Positions 23,894-35,732 of a DNA stretch of 64,000 nucleotides are shown one piece after another. This DNA comes from Microbacteriaceae bacterium. Lineage in GTDB: Bacteria > Actinomycetota > Actinomycetes > Actinomycetales > Microbacteriaceae. The notes beneath the pieces are model-generated. The model was not told where the DNA came from. It searched no databases and saw only the letters and a list, made by a program, of their open reading frames with translations. Every line of letters starts with the position of its first letter. The stretch's first letter is position 1. The DNA lies in contig JANXTR010000050.1 of NCBI GenBank assembly GCA_025352325.1, positions 1 through 64,000 on the forward strand, read 5' to 3'. Made by a program: the position numbers and the translations under genes.

Positions 23894-24042
23894 ATGTCCG
23901 TCAAGCCGAGTAGCACAGCGGTGGTGGCTCGCCGCAAACGGCGACGCGAGTGACGGCATCCGGGTGACGATTGCGAAGAAGGGCGACGATCACCCGAGCG
24001 TCACCTACGATCTACCGGCAGAAGCCGCGGGGCTGACCGGAG
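23886..24042 (+). pseudogene. Remnant of a YdeI/OmpD-associated family gene
   Basis: The frame reads WWLAANGDASDGIRVTIAKK then GDDHPSVTYDL, which follows the N-terminal pattern of YdeI-like proteins (WLAxN...SDGIW...AKKG...PSVTY). It then loses similarity after about 45 residues and runs into the mqo 3' end on the other strand. No intact C-terminal part is found nearby. The short match makes this tentative. Confidence 0.45.
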
Positions 24043-25533
24043 CTAGGCGCTCGGAGGCACCGGCGCGGGGAGCTCGAGCACCTTCGCTGTGCGAGCAAGC
24101 GTCTTCCGGGCCTTCGCCTCGTCGTCGGCGAGCAGGGTGCCGTAGCTCGGGACCATTTTCTTGAGCTGCGTCTTCCAGCCCGCGAGGCGGTCCGGGAAGC
24201 ACTTGGCGAGCACGTCGAGCATGATCGGGACCGCCGTCGAGGCGCCGGGCGAAGCGCCGAGGAGTCCGGCGATCGAGCCGTCGGCCGAGCTGACCACCTC
24301 GGTACCGAACTGGATCACGGCCTTGCCGTTGGCATCCCGTTTCATGATCTGCACGCGCTGGCCCGCCGTCTCGAGGCGCCAGTCGCCCGCTTTCGCGTTC
24401 GGCGCGAACTGCTGCAGAGCGGCGAGCTTCTTTTTCGGGCCGGCGAGCAGTTCGCCGATCAGGTAGCCGACGAGCGAGAGGTTGGTGAGACCGGCACCGA
24501 TCATCGTGCCGATGTTGTGCGGGCGGATCGAGCCGAACAGGTCGAACCAGGATCCGGTCTTGAGGAACTTCGGCGTGAACCCGGCGTACGGACCGAACAA
24601 CAAGCTGACCTTGCCGTCGACGACGCGGGTGTCGAGGTGCGGAACAGACATCGGAGGCGAGCCGACGGCGGCCCTGCCGTAGACCTTCGCCTGGTGACGG
24701 GCCACGACGGCCGGGTCGTCGGTGCGGAGCCACAGCCCGCTGATCGGGAAGCCGCCGTAGCCGCGGATCTCTTTGATGCCCGACTTCTGCAGCAGCGTGA
24801 GCGCCGCACCACCGGCGCCGACGAACACGAAACGCGCCGTCAGCTCAATGGTCGTGCCGCCGATCTCGTGCCGCATGCCGATGTGCCAGAGCCCGTCGCG
24901 CTTCTTCACGAGGCGCGTGACCGTGTGCTCGAGCTTCAGCTTGGCGCCCGACTTGACGAGCCCGTTGATGAGCAGGTGGGTCAGCGATCCGAAGTCGATG
25001 TCGGTGCCCGCGGTGATGCGGGTCGCGGCGATCGGCTCGGCCTTGCGGCGACCCGTGATGAGCAGCGGCGCCCAGGAGCGGATGACCTTCGGGTCGTCGC
25101 TGAACTCCATGCCCTGGAAGAGCGGATGGCCCTGCAACGCCTCGTGACGCTTCCGGAGGTAGGCGACGTTGTCCTCTCCCCAGACAAAGCTCATGTGCGG
25201 CACGGGGTTGATGAAACGCTCCGGCTCGGGCAGCAGACCCTCGCCGACGAGGTACGACCAGAACTGACGCGAGACCTGGAACTGCTCGTTCACCTTGACG
25301 GCCTGTGTGACGTCGATCGTGCCGTCGGCCTTCTCGGGCGTGTAGTTGAGCTCGCACAGCGCCGAGTGGCCGGTGCCAGCGTTGTTCCACGGGTTCGAGC
25401 TTTCGAGGGCGACATCGCCGAGCCGCTCGAGGATTGTGACCGTCCAGTCGGGCTGCAGCTGGTGGAGCAGGGAACCGAGCGTCGCGCTCATGATCCCGCC
25501 CCCGATGAGGACGACGTCGATCGGTTTGCTCAC
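24043..25533 (-). CDS. mqo: Malate:quinone oxidoreductase
   Basis: A 496-residue FAD-dependent peripheral membrane enzyme oxidising malate to oxaloacetate and passing electrons to the quinone pool. The N-terminal dinucleotide motif VVLIGGGIMSATLG, the early SSNPWNNAGTGHSA and the late GLLGASPGASTAVP blocks are characteristic. GTG 25533 gives the usual N-terminus (MSKPIDVVLIGGG). It appears monocistronic, and its 3' end borders a pseudogene graveyard. Confidence 0.97.
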   Translation of the reverse strand: MSKPIDVVLIGGGIMSATLGSLLHQLQPDWTVTILERLGDVALESSNPWNNAGTGHSALCELNYTPEKADGTIDVTQAVKVNEQFQVSRQFWSYLVGEGLLPEPERFINPVPHMSFVWGEDNVAYLRKRHEALQGHPLFQGMEFSDDPKVIRSWAPLLITGRRKAEPIAATRITAGTDIDFGSLTHLLINGLVKSGAKLKLEHTVTRLVKKRDGLWHIGMRHEIGGTTIELTARFVFVGAGGAALTLLQKSGIKEIRGYGGFPISGLWLRTDDPAVVARHQAKVYGRAAVGSPPMSVPHLDTRVVDGKVSLLFGPYAGFTPKFLKTGSWFDLFGSIRPHNIGTMIGAGLTNLSLVGYLIGELLAGPKKKLAALQQFAPNAKAGDWRLETAGQRVQIMKRDANGKAVIQFGTEVVSSADGSIAGLLGASPGASTAVPIMLDVLAKCFPDRLAGWKTQLKKMVPSYGTLLADDEAKARKTLARTAKVLELPAPVPPSA

Positions 25534-25551
25534 GCCCCCATTCTAAGCGGG

Positions 25552-26229
25552 CTAGAGGCCCAGCTTGATGAGGGCGGCATCCATCTCGACCGCCATATGT
25601 GCGTAGCCGGCGTCATTCGGGTGGAGGCCGTCGTCGGCCATCCACTCGGGATGGTGCTCGATCCAGTGCGAGGCTCCGGGGATGTAGTCGGCGCCGATCG
25701 CGGTCGCCTCGTCGTGTACCCAGCCGATGATGACGCCCAGCGACTTCGGCCGGTCGTCGGTGTACCAGAACGGCTCGACCACGATGAAGCGCGCGTCCGG
25801 CAGGTCGTTCTTGAGGCCTGCGAGGTCGCCGATGATCGCGGCGTAGATCTGCTTCTTGGCGCCCGCGTAACTGAAGTTGTCGTTCAGACCCATCGTGACG
25901 AAGACGATGTCCGGATGCTGCGCCACGATGAGCGCCGGCTCGTCGACGCCGAACGCCTCCCGGTTGTTCACGAAGCCGAGCCCGTTGACGCTCGGGTTGA
26001 ACTCGTTCCAGCCGCGCTGCTCGCCGACGATCGTGGACCAGCGCTTGCTCGGATCGCTCGCGCCGATGCCCAGCGTGTACGAGTCGCCGTAGAACGCGAC
26101 GACCGGGGCGCCGGGAGTGCTGGTGGGGGTCATGTTCGCCTCCTGGGCCTGGCTCTTCTGGCTCTGACTCTTCTGGGTCTGACTCTCTGCGCAACCTGCG
26201 AGCGCGGCGAGCAGCAGGGCGGCTCCCAC
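25552..26229 (-). CDS. SGNH-family hydrolase lipoprotein
   Basis: An exported GDSL/SGNH esterase-like protein. The block I nucleophile is in FYGDSYTLGIG, block III is in MGLNDNFSY, and the catalytic Asp/His pair is in DDGLHPNDAGYAH. A lipobox-like LAALAGC precedes a Ser/Gln-rich spacer. GTG 26229 is the only standard in-frame start near the signal (MGAALLLAALAGC), but it lacks a basic n-region; the frame stays open upstream through RTKRFRAIV without a standard start, so the true start is unclear. Substrate is unknown. Confidence 0.75.
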   Translation of the reverse strand: MGAALLLAALAGCAESQTQKSQSQKSQAQEANMTPTSTPGAPVVAFYGDSYTLGIGASDPSKRWSTIVGEQRGWNEFNPSVNGLGFVNNREAFGVDEPALIVAQHPDIVFVTMGLNDNFSYAGAKKQIYAAIIGDLAGLKNDLPDARFIVVEPFWYTDDRPKSLGVIIGWVHDEATAIGADYIPGASHWIEHHPEWMADDGLHPNDAGYAHMAVEMDAALIKLGL

Positions 26230-26410
26230 GATGGCACGAAATCTCTTGGTTCGGAGAGGCCCAGCGTTCCGGTGGCACCCGCAAGACAGGGTGAATACCG
26301 CCTCACGGCGAGGCGCCGCACACCTCCTGGCGAGCGCATCTACCCTGGCCAGGTCATCACACCTGACGAGCGCACCAAACCCCCGCGAAGACGGCTCCCG
26401 CGGTGAGCCG

Positions 26411-28987
<2,577 letters not shown>

Positions 28988-28994
28988 CTCGGCG

Positions 28995-29513
28995 CTAGCG
29001 GCCGGTGCCGCCGTGGACGGTCGCGACCTCGTCGGCGTCCAGGCCGAATGCGGTGTGCACGACGCGCATCGCCTCGTGCAGGGTGTCGGCGCGGGTGACG
29101 ACCGAGATGCGGATCTCGCTGGTCGAGATCATCTCGATGTTGATCCCGGCATCCGACAGCGCTCGGAACAGCTGCGCCGAGACGCCCGCGCTGGTGCGCA
29201 TGCCGGCGCCGACGACTGCGAGCTTGCCGATCTGGTCGTCGTACTGCAGCGACGAGAAACCGACCTCGGGCTGGGCCGCACGCAGGGCCGTCAGCACCTT
29301 CTCCCCCTCGCCCTTGGGCAGGGTGAACGAGATGTCGGTCAGGCCGGTGACGGCCGCCGAGACGTTCTGCACGATCATGTCGATGTTGGCGCCGGTCTTC
29401 GCGACGATCGCGAAGATATCGGCCGCTTTGCCGGGCACGTCGGGAACGCCGACGACCGTGATCTTCGCCTCGTTCAGGTCGCCAGCGACGCCGGTGATGA
29501 TGGGCTCTTCCAT
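28995..29513 (-). other. Internal start for the aspartate kinase beta subunit
   Basis: ATG 29513 ([20 protein letters not shown]) follows AGGAAGG by seven bases inside lysC. The Corynebacterium glutamicum beta subunit is made from an internal in-frame start at the equivalent point, with a similar MEE...TGVA sequence. The 172-residue product would consist of the ACT domains only. Confidence 0.7.
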
Positions 29514-30275
29514 GGCGGAGCCTTCCTGGGTCTGAGGGATGCGGTCGGCGGTGACCCAGGTGCCCTCGTTGTTGTTGAACGACGAACGGACATGCAGTTT
29601 CACGCCATGACGACGGGCATATTCCACCGCGCGAATGTAGAGCACCTTCGCCCCCGCGGCTGCGAGCTCCAGCATCTCCTCGCTGGTGACGGAGTCGATT
29701 TTGTGCGCGCGGGGCACGATCCGGGGATCGGCCGTGAAGACGCCGTCGACGTCCGTGTAGATCTCGCAGACGTCGGCACCGAGGGCGGCGGCGAGCGCGA
29801 CGGCCGTCGTGTCAGAGCCTCCGCGTCCGAGCGTAGTGATGTCTTTGCTGTCGCGGTTGAAGCCCTGGAATCCGGCGACGATCGTGATCGCGCCCTCGTC
29901 GAGCGCCTCGCGGAGCCGCACCGGGGTGACGTCGACGATGCGAGCAGAGCCGTGGCGGGCATCCGTGATCATGCCGGCCTGACTGCCGGTGTAGCTGCGG
30001 GCCTCGACGCCCATGCTCTTGATCGCCATCGCCAGGAGCGCCATCGAGATGCGCTCGCCGGTCGTGAGCAGCATGTCGAGTTCACGCGCGTCCGGGATCG
30101 GGGTGACCTGGTGCGCGAGGTCGAGCAGGTCGTCGGTCGTGTCGCCCATCGCGCTGACGGCGACGACGACCTCGTTGCCGGCCTTGCGCGTCTCGACGAT
30201 GCGCGTGGCGACCCGCTTAATGCTCTCGGCGTCCGCGACGGACGAGCCGCCGTACTTCTGGACGATGAGACTCAC
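28995..30275 (-). CDS. lysC: Aspartate kinase
   Basis: A 426-residue aspartokinase (ATP + aspartate to aspartyl phosphate). The N-terminal [15 protein letters not shown] kinase motif and [20 protein letters not shown] are followed by paired ACT domains (from about residue 255) that bind lysine and threonine in relatives. GTG 30275 gives the standard [10 protein letters not shown] start. An internal start at 29513 with its own ribosome site probably makes a separate regulatory subunit, as in Corynebacterium. Confidence 0.97.
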   Translation of the reverse strand: MSLIVQKYGGSSVADAESIKRVATRIVETRKAGNEVVVAVSAMGDTTDDLLDLAHQVTPIPDARELDMLLTTGERISMALLAMAIKSMGVEARSYTGSQAGMITDARHGSARIVDVTPVRLREALDEGAITIVAGFQGFNRDSKDITTLGRGGSDTTAVALAAALGADVCEIYTDVDGVFTADPRIVPRAHKIDSVTSEEMLELAAAGAKVLYIRAVEYARRHGVKLHVRSSFNNNEGTWVTADRIPQTQEGSAMEEPIITGVAGDLNEAKITVVGVPDVPGKAADIFAIVAKTGANIDMIVQNVSAAVTGLTDISFTLPKGEGEKVLTALRAAQPEVGFSSLQYDDQIGKLAVVGAGMRTSAGVSAQLFRALSDAGINIEMISTSEIRISVVTRADTLHEAMRVVHTAFGLDADEVATVHGGTGR

Positions 30276-30329
30276 CCCCCTAGATTACCGGGGGCCCAGG
30301 AGCGGGGTACGGCGCGGAGCTACTGCGTA

Positions 30330-31130
30330 CTACTGCGTGCGCTCGGCCGCGTCGTCGGCTCGCGAGGCCAGGAACGCCTCGATGAACTCGGCCGTGTCCT
30401 CCCAGCCCTCGACCGCGAAGGTGGGGACGCCGAGGGCCTTCACCGGGTAGTCGTTGCCGTCAGGATCGAGCCGGTCGCCGACGAAGAGCATCTCGTCGAT
30501 CGGGATCTCCGTGAGCGCCGCCAACCGGTTCATGCCGTAGGCCTTATCGATCCCGACCCGCGTGATGTCGATGCTCGTGGAGCCCCCCGACCGCACCTCG
30601 AGCTGCGGTAGCAGGGCCTGCACGGCGGCGCGCAGCGAGTTCTTCTTCTCGCCCGTCGGGTCCCATGCCTTCTTGGCGTCGACCGGAGCCTGCTGGCCGA
30701 GCGCCGAGAAGGTGATCTGCGATCCGCGATCCTCGAGGATCGGGCCCCAGGTGTCGTCGGCCCACAGCCCGAGCCGCCTGGCCTCCTCCTCGACCGCGCG
30801 CAGCGCCGCCTTCTTCTCGTCGGCGGTGAGGTTCTCGGCGTACTGCTGGTGCCAGAACGCTTCGCGCGGGTTGTCGCCCACGTAGCGGTAGTACTGGGTG
30901 CCGCAGGTGGGCATGAGGTGCAGGCGACCGAGCGCCTCGGGATTGTCGAGCGGCAGGTTGTTGACCAGCTGGCTCTGGAACTGCGCGAAATTGCCACCCG
31001 AGATCACGCACACCTCGACGGCGTCGAGCAGCCGCACCAGGAGCCGCGCCATCCGAGGATCGACCGGGGACTTCGAGGGGGCGAGGGTGTCGTCGAGGTC
31101 GAAGGCAACCAGCTGAGGGGGTGTCGTCAC
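30330..31130 (-). CDS. HAD-superfamily (Cof/phosphomannomutase-like) hydrolase
   Basis: A 266-residue phosphatase-type protein. Motif I is AFDLDDTLAPSK (catalytic Asp pair), motif II is VISGGN, and the C-terminal FVGDRLDPDGND supplies motif IV. The cap region and TSIDITRVGIDKAYG resemble eukaryotic-type phosphomannomutase/HAD-IIB proteins, so a sugar-phosphate substrate is likely but unproven. It uses GTG 31130 and is upstream of lysC on the same strand with a 54-bp gap. Confidence 0.88.
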   Translation of the reverse strand: MTTPPQLVAFDLDDTLAPSKSPVDPRMARLLVRLLDAVEVCVISGGNFAQFQSQLVNNLPLDNPEALGRLHLMPTCGTQYYRYVGDNPREAFWHQQYAENLTADEKKAALRAVEEEARRLGLWADDTWGPILEDRGSQITFSALGQQAPVDAKKAWDPTGEKKNSLRAAVQALLPQLEVRSGGSTSIDITRVGIDKAYGMNRLAALTEIPIDEMLFVGDRLDPDGNDYPVKALGVPTFAVEGWEDTAEFIEAFLASRADDAAERTQ

Positions 31131-31185
31131 CCAGTCAGTGTGCCAGACCCGGTGCGAGACCTGATCGGAGGGTTAGGGTGTCGGC

Positions 31186-31707
31186 ATGACGGAGGAACGA
31201 GCCGGGTGGGGCGCCGAAAGCTCTCTGACGGTGACCTGGAACGACCCGAAGTCCGCCCTCGCTCTGGTGCAGACGATGAGCGGACTCGACTACCTGCGCG
31301 GCATGGCCTCGGGCGCGCTGCCGCTGCCACCTTTCGTCATGCTGCTCGGCATGGGCATCACTTCGGTCGAGGACGGCGAGGTCACCTTCACCCTGCAACC
31401 ACACGCGAGCCACTACAACCCGATCGGCGTGGTCCATGGCGGGGTGCTCTCGACCGCGCTGGACACGGTCGCCGGCTGCGCCGTGCACTCGACGCTCGAG
31501 CCCGGCTGGGGCTACACCTCGATCGACCTCAACGTGAGCTTTCTGCGGGGGGTGACGCTCGACTCGGGGCTCATCACCTTCACCGGTCGCGTCATCAAGC
31601 GCGGGCGACGGGTGATGTTCACGACCGCCGAAGGGGCGGATGCCGCGGGCGACCTGGTCGCGACGGCGACAAGCTCGCTGCTCGTGATTGAACCGCCCCG
31701 GGGATAG
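31186..31707 (+). CDS. PaaI-type hotdog thioesterase
   Basis: A 173-residue single-hotdog protein. The HYNPIGVVHGGVLSTALDTV core carries the HGG motif and the downstream acidic residue of PaaI/YigI acyl-CoA thioesterases. It would hydrolyse aryl- or acyl-CoA thioesters in the cytoplasm; the specific substrate is unknown. It is divergent from the HAD hydrolase, 55 bp away, and convergent with recR. Confidence 0.9.
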   Translation: MTEERAGWGAESSLTVTWNDPKSALALVQTMSGLDYLRGMASGALPLPPFVMLLGMGITSVEDGEVTFTLQPHASHYNPIGVVHGGVLSTALDTVAGCAVHSTLEPGWGYTSIDLNVSFLRGVTLDSGLITFTGRVIKRGRRVMFTTAEGADAAGDLVATATSSLLVIEPPRG

Positions 31708-31791
31708 CTCTGGTCGAGCAGGGGGCGAGCGGCTGGGCGATCGGGCGGCCGACCACCGCAACCGGGTCGGCGCGGTCCGGCACGGGCGGGC

Positions 31792-32391
31792 TCAGGCTTC
31801 GACGACCCGCCGACCCTCGAAAGCGCGCCCGAGGGTGACCTCGTCGGCGTACTCGAGGTCGCCGCCGACCGGGAGCCCGGAGGCGAGCCGTGTGACGCGC
31901 AAGCCGGGCTGCACCAGCAGCCGCGCCAGGTAGGTGGCCGTCGCCTCCCCCTCGAGGTTCGGGTCGGTGGCGATGATGACCTCGGTGACCGTGGCATCCG
32001 CGAGTCGTTTCACGAGCTGCGTGAAGCGGAGCTCGTTGGGGCCGATCCCGTCAATCGGGCTGAGAGCGCCGCCGAGCACGTGATAGAGGCCGCGGAACTC
32101 GCGGGTGCGCTCGACCGCCGCGACGTCCTTCGCCTCTTCGACGACGCAGATGATGGCCTGATTGCGGCGGACGTCACGGCAGATCGTGCAGGTGTCCTGC
32201 TCGCTAACGTTGCCGCAGATGGAGCAGAAGCGCACCTTCTCGCGCACATCCATCAGGATCTGCGCGAGGCGGGTGGTGTCGAAGCTCTGCGTCTGCAGGA
32301 TGTGAAATGCGATCCGCTGCGCCGACTTCGGCCCGATGCCAGGCAGCCGACCGAGTTCGTCGATGAGTTCCTGGACGATGCCCTCGTACAC
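31792..32391 (-). CDS. recR: Recombination mediator RecR
   Basis: A 199-residue RecR: N-terminal helix-hairpin-helix ([20 protein letters not shown]), a C4 zinc finger ([16 protein letters not shown]) and a Toprim domain ([14 protein letters not shown], ending near [10 protein letters not shown]). It loads RecA at gaps with RecO. GTG 32391 lies three bases after the dnaX stop, the classical dnaX-recR operon, although the usual YbaB gene between them is absent here. Confidence 0.97.
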   Translation of the reverse strand: MYEGIVQELIDELGRLPGIGPKSAQRIAFHILQTQSFDTTRLAQILMDVREKVRFCSICGNVSEQDTCTICRDVRRNQAIICVVEEAKDVAAVERTREFRGLYHVLGGALSPIDGIGPNELRFTQLVKRLADATVTEVIIATDPNLEGEATATYLARLLVQPGLRVTRLASGLPVGGDLEYADEVTLGRAFEGRRVVEA

Positions 32392-32394
32392 GCG

Positions 32395-34500
32395 CTACTC
32401 CGCGCTTCCGGGCGCCGACGGCGGGTTGCCCGGATCGAGCGGAACGGGCACGTCGCGCGGGGCCAGGTTCTGCTCCTCGATGAAGCTGGCGCCGAGCAGT
32501 TCGCGCACGACGGCTTCCCCGTAGCGCGCGGATGCCTTCGGCTGGCCGCGGCGTGGAGCCGTCGGCGCGGGCGCGGAGGAGACCTTCGCCGGCGCGGTGC
32601 GAGCGGCGGCCCGCGGCGCAGGAACTACGGCCTCGACGACCGGCTCCGGCTCCTCGGCCGGTGGCTCGAATGGCGGTTCCGGCTCGTCGGCGGGCGGTGC
32701 CTCGTCGACGGGAGCGGATCCCGGGATCACGGCGACGTTCCAACCGTTCGAGGATGCCGGGGTGCGGGCAGGGGGCGTCGCTGCCGCGGTGGGGGCGGCC
32801 GCGATGGGGGCGGCCGCGGCATCCACCCGCGCCACGTATTTGACCCGGATGCCCAGCACGGTGTTGATCGCCGTGCGCAGAGTCTCGCTCACGCTGTCGC
32901 CCGAAATCGGGCGGTCCTTGAAGTTGGTGACGTCGGTCTCGCTCGGAAACGAGAGCGTCAGCACATCGCCGTCGAGAACCCGCGGGGTCGCCGTGTAGAC
33001 GACCATCCAGGCGGTGCGTTTGGCCTTCTGCACGACCTCGAGGATCTCGGGCCAGCCGTCCTTGAGCTGCGACAGCGTGACTGCGGCGGCAGCTTCGGCG
33101 ACGACGGGATCGGCAGGGATCGGCTCGGGCGCGGGGTGACCAGCCCACTCGGGCGCGGACTCGGGCGTCGGGCCCGACTGCTGGGCGGGAGGCGTCTCGC
33201 GAACGGGCGCCTGAGCCCTCGGTTCGGGAGCGCTGGCGGGCACGGCGGGCGTGGACGGCGCAGTGACAGCCGCCGCCGGTGCGGACGCCGTTACCGAGTC
33301 GTCGGCGATGTTCATGCGGCGTTCGAGTCGCTCGACGCGCGCGAGTGATCCGCGATCGCTGTCGTCGGCGGCCGGGACGAGCAGCCGCGCCACCATGAGC
33401 TCGAGATGCAGCCGCGGCGAAGTCGCGCCCGTCATCTCGGTGAGCGAGCTGTTGACGACATCGGCGGCCCGGGAGAGTTCGGCCGCGCCGAAGGCGACGG
33501 ACGCCACACTCATCCGGTCCAGCTCGTCCTGTGGTGTGCCGCGCAACACTGCCGCGGCCCCGTCACGCGTGGCGGCCACGACGATGAGGTCGCGGAGGCG
33601 CTCCAGCAAATCCTCGACAAAGCGGCGCGGATCCTGGCCGGTCTGGATGACGCGGTCGACCGCGGAGAACGCGCCCCCGGCATCCATAGCTCCGAGCGCG
33701 TCGACGACCTCGTCAAGGAGGGCCGCGTGCGTGTACCCGAGCAGCGCCACCGCGCGCTCGTACTCGACCGTGCCTCCCGACGGCGAGCTGCCTGTGGAGC
33801 CGGCGCCCAGCTCGGAACCGGAGATGAGCTGGTCGAGCAACGAGAGGGTGTCGCGCACCGAGCCGCCGCCCGCGCGGACGACCAGGGGCAGTACGCCCGG
33901 CTGCACCGCGACCTTCTCGGATTCGCAGAGCTGCTGCACGTAGTCGAGCATCTGCGCGGGCGGCACGAGCCGGAACGGGTAGTGGTGCGTGCGGCTGCGG
34001 ATCGTGCCGATGACCTTCTCGGGCTCGGTCGTCGCGAAGATGAATTTGACGTGATCCGGCGGCTCCTCGACGAGCTTGAGCAGCGCGTTGAAGCCCTGGG
34101 GCGTCACCATGTGCGCCTCGTCGAGGATGAAGATCTTGTAGCGGTCGCGGGCGGGGGCGAAGGCGGCGCGCTCGCGCAGGTCGCGCGCGTCGTCCACTCC
34201 GTTGTGGCTCGCGGCGTCGATCTCGACGACGTCGAGGGATCCGCTGCCGTCGCGGGCGAGCTCAACGCAGCTCGCGCACTTTCCGCACGGGGTGTCGGTC
34301 GGGCCCTCCGCACAGTTCAGGCAGCGGGCCAGGATGCGCGCGCTCGTCGTCTTGCCGCAGCCACGCGGACCGCTGAACAGGTAGGCGTGGTTGACGCGAT
34401 CGGTGCGCAGCGCGGTGCGCAGCGGATCGGTCACCTGCGACTGGCCGATGAGTTCGGCGAACGTCTCCGGCCGATAGCGGCGGTAGAGGGCGGTGACCAC
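32395..34500 (-). CDS. dnaX: DNA polymerase III gamma/tau subunit
   Basis: A 701-residue clamp-loader ATPase. The start is GTG 34500 (MVTALYRRYRPETFAELIGQ); the frame continues upstream but without coding character. It has Walker A GPRGCGKTT, a zinc-binding region CLNCAEGPTDTPCGKCASC, Walker B FILDEAHM and the SRC-like motif TIRSRTHHYPF. A long Ala/Pro-rich linker (about 410-620) and a C-terminal tau-like segment follow. Coupled to recR; the SRP RNA gene lies just upstream on the other strand. Confidence 0.97.
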   Translation of the reverse strand: MVTALYRRYRPETFAELIGQSQVTDPLRTALRTDRVNHAYLFSGPRGCGKTTSARILARCLNCAEGPTDTPCGKCASCVELARDGSGSLDVVEIDAASHNGVDDARDLRERAAFAPARDRYKIFILDEAHMVTPQGFNALLKLVEEPPDHVKFIFATTEPEKVIGTIRSRTHHYPFRLVPPAQMLDYVQQLCESEKVAVQPGVLPLVVRAGGGSVRDTLSLLDQLISGSELGAGSTGSSPSGGTVEYERAVALLGYTHAALLDEVVDALGAMDAGGAFSAVDRVIQTGQDPRRFVEDLLERLRDLIVVAATRDGAAAVLRGTPQDELDRMSVASVAFGAAELSRAADVVNSSLTEMTGATSPRLHLELMVARLLVPAADDSDRGSLARVERLERRMNIADDSVTASAPAAAVTAPSTPAVPASAPEPRAQAPVRETPPAQQSGPTPESAPEWAGHPAPEPIPADPVVAEAAAAVTLSQLKDGWPEILEVVQKAKRTAWMVVYTATPRVLDGDVLTLSFPSETDVTNFKDRPISGDSVSETLRTAINTVLGIRVKYVARVDAAAAPIAAAPTAAATPPARTPASSNGWNVAVIPGSAPVDEAPPADEPEPPFEPPAEEPEPVVEAVVPAPRAAARTAPAKVSSAPAPTAPRRGQPKASARYGEAVVRELLGASFIEEQNLAPRDVPVPLDPGNPPSAPGSAE

Positions 34501-34595
34501 GTCCCCACAGTAGCCGCAGCCCACGACCCCGACTGGCGGTCCGCAGCCCGTGGCCCGCGGGTCGCGCCGCAGGAGCGGCGGCGCGTAAACTGATC

Positions 34596-34686
34596 TCGGC
34601 TCCCCGCGTGGCGCCATCCAGGCCAACTCCCCCAGGGCGGAAACGCAGCAAGGGTAACCGGGCTCTGGCGGGTGCGCGGGGGGTCG
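34596..34686 (+). ncRNA. ffs: Signal recognition particle RNA (small bacterial type)
   Basis: About 90 nt with the conserved apical domain-IV text AGGGCGGAAACGCAGCAAGGG and complementary ends (CTCCCCGCG near 34599 against CGCGGGGGG near 34676). A TAAACT at 34586-34591 is a suitable -10. The location immediately beyond dnaX on the opposite strand is typical for actinobacteria. Exact ends are estimated to within a few bases. Confidence 0.88.
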
Positions 34687-34697
34687 TTTCATTTCTG

Positions 34698-34724
34698 GCT
34701 GCGCCGCCGCTCCTGCGGCGCAGC
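34698..34724. terminator. Strong GC hairpin after the SRP RNA
   Basis: GCTGCGCCGC and GCGGCGCAGC pair perfectly with a 7-nt loop. There is no following T-run, which is common for actinobacterial terminators. It lies 12 bp after the likely RNA end. Confidence 0.6.
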
Positions 34725-34883
34725 ACGCTCCGCACGACGACCATGCCGCCGCGCTTCGCTGGCCGCCCGTCCGGCCGGTCCCCGCCCCAACCGTGCCCAC
34801 CTGCGTGTCCCCCTTTCGTGCGACATGACCGCGCAGACGAGACCGGTATGCTCCTTGATTGGCCACCGCTCCCGAGCGGTCCA

Positions 34884-34968
34884 GGAGGATTCGCCTAGTG
34901 GCCTATGGCGCACGCTTGGAAAGCGTGTTGGGTGAAAGCCCTCGGGGGTTCGAATCCCCCATCCTCCG
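34884..34968 (+). tRNA. tRNA-Ser (anticodon GGA)
   Basis: The acceptor pair GGAGGAT/ATCCTCC, anticodon stem CACGC/GCGTG with loop TTGGAAA, a long variable arm (TTGGGTGAAAGCCCTC) typical of type II tRNAs, and a T arm GGGGGTTCGAATCCCCC. CCA is not encoded. Confidence 0.96.
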
Positions 34969-35077
34969 CACCGAATTACCCGAGCGATTCCCAGCCTCCG
35001 AATCGTCGCAGCACCACCTGGCACGAACACCACCACCACGTAACACGCCGAGGATCGCAGCGCACGGAGGGACCTCA

Positions 35078-35686
35078 ATGGCATCCACCACCACGTCGAT
35101 CCTCGTACGCCCGCGGCGCTCCCTGATGACGACGGCCTTCGTCTCGATCGTGCTCGGGATGCTCCCCGTCTTCGGCGTCCTGTACTGGTTTGGCGTGCAG
35201 CACGGCAGTTGGATGCCCGTGCTCATCGTCCATCTCGTGATGGTCGTGCTCTCGGTAGGGGTGATGCTGCGCCAGCTGACCGTGTACACGGCGGTCTCTG
35301 CGAGCGAGCTCACCGGCCGGGGCATCTTCAGCCCGCTGGAACGTGTCCCGCTCGACCGGATCGCCAAGGTCACGCTCGTTCCGACCTACATCGGGCAGGC
35401 GTCCGAGCCCGTGCAGCAGCTGCTGGTCCGGGATGCCGCCGGCCACCGCCTGTTCCGGATGCGCGGCACGTTCTGGCACGCGGGCGACCTCGCCACGGTC
35501 GCCGCGGCTCTGCCCGTCGCTGTGACGGTCGTGAAGGAGCCGATGAGCATCCAGGAGTTCTTCCGCCTCTACCCGGGCAGCGCGTACTGGTTCGAGAACC
35601 GCCCGGCGGTGCGCGTCGCCGTCGTCGTGCTCGCGGTCCTGCTGGTCGCCGCCGTCACGGCGCTGATCCAGGCCGTTTTCCGCTGA
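35078..35686 (+). CDS. PH-domain-like membrane protein
   Basis: A 202-residue protein from ATG 35078 with GGAGGG upstream. Two N-terminal spans (MTTAFVSIVLGMLPVFGVLY and MPVLIVHLVMVVLSVGVML) precede a beta-rich segment (ELTGRGIFSPLERVPLDRIA) like bacterial PH (YdbS/YdbT-type) domains, and a final span (VRVAVVVLAVLLVAAVTALI) closes it. Function is unknown. It follows tRNA-Ser with no evident shared promoter. Confidence 0.7.
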   Translation: MASTTTSILVRPRRSLMTTAFVSIVLGMLPVFGVLYWFGVQHGSWMPVLIVHLVMVVLSVGVMLRQLTVYTAVSASELTGRGIFSPLERVPLDRIAKVTLVPTYIGQASEPVQQLLVRDAAGHRLFRMRGTFWHAGDLATVAAALPVAVTVVKEPMSIQEFFRLYPGSAYWFENRPAVRVAVVVLAVLLVAAVTALIQAVFR

Positions 35687-35732
35687 CCGGGGTCGGCGCG
35701 GTTCGCAACGGGAGGGACGACTCGCGTGCCGC

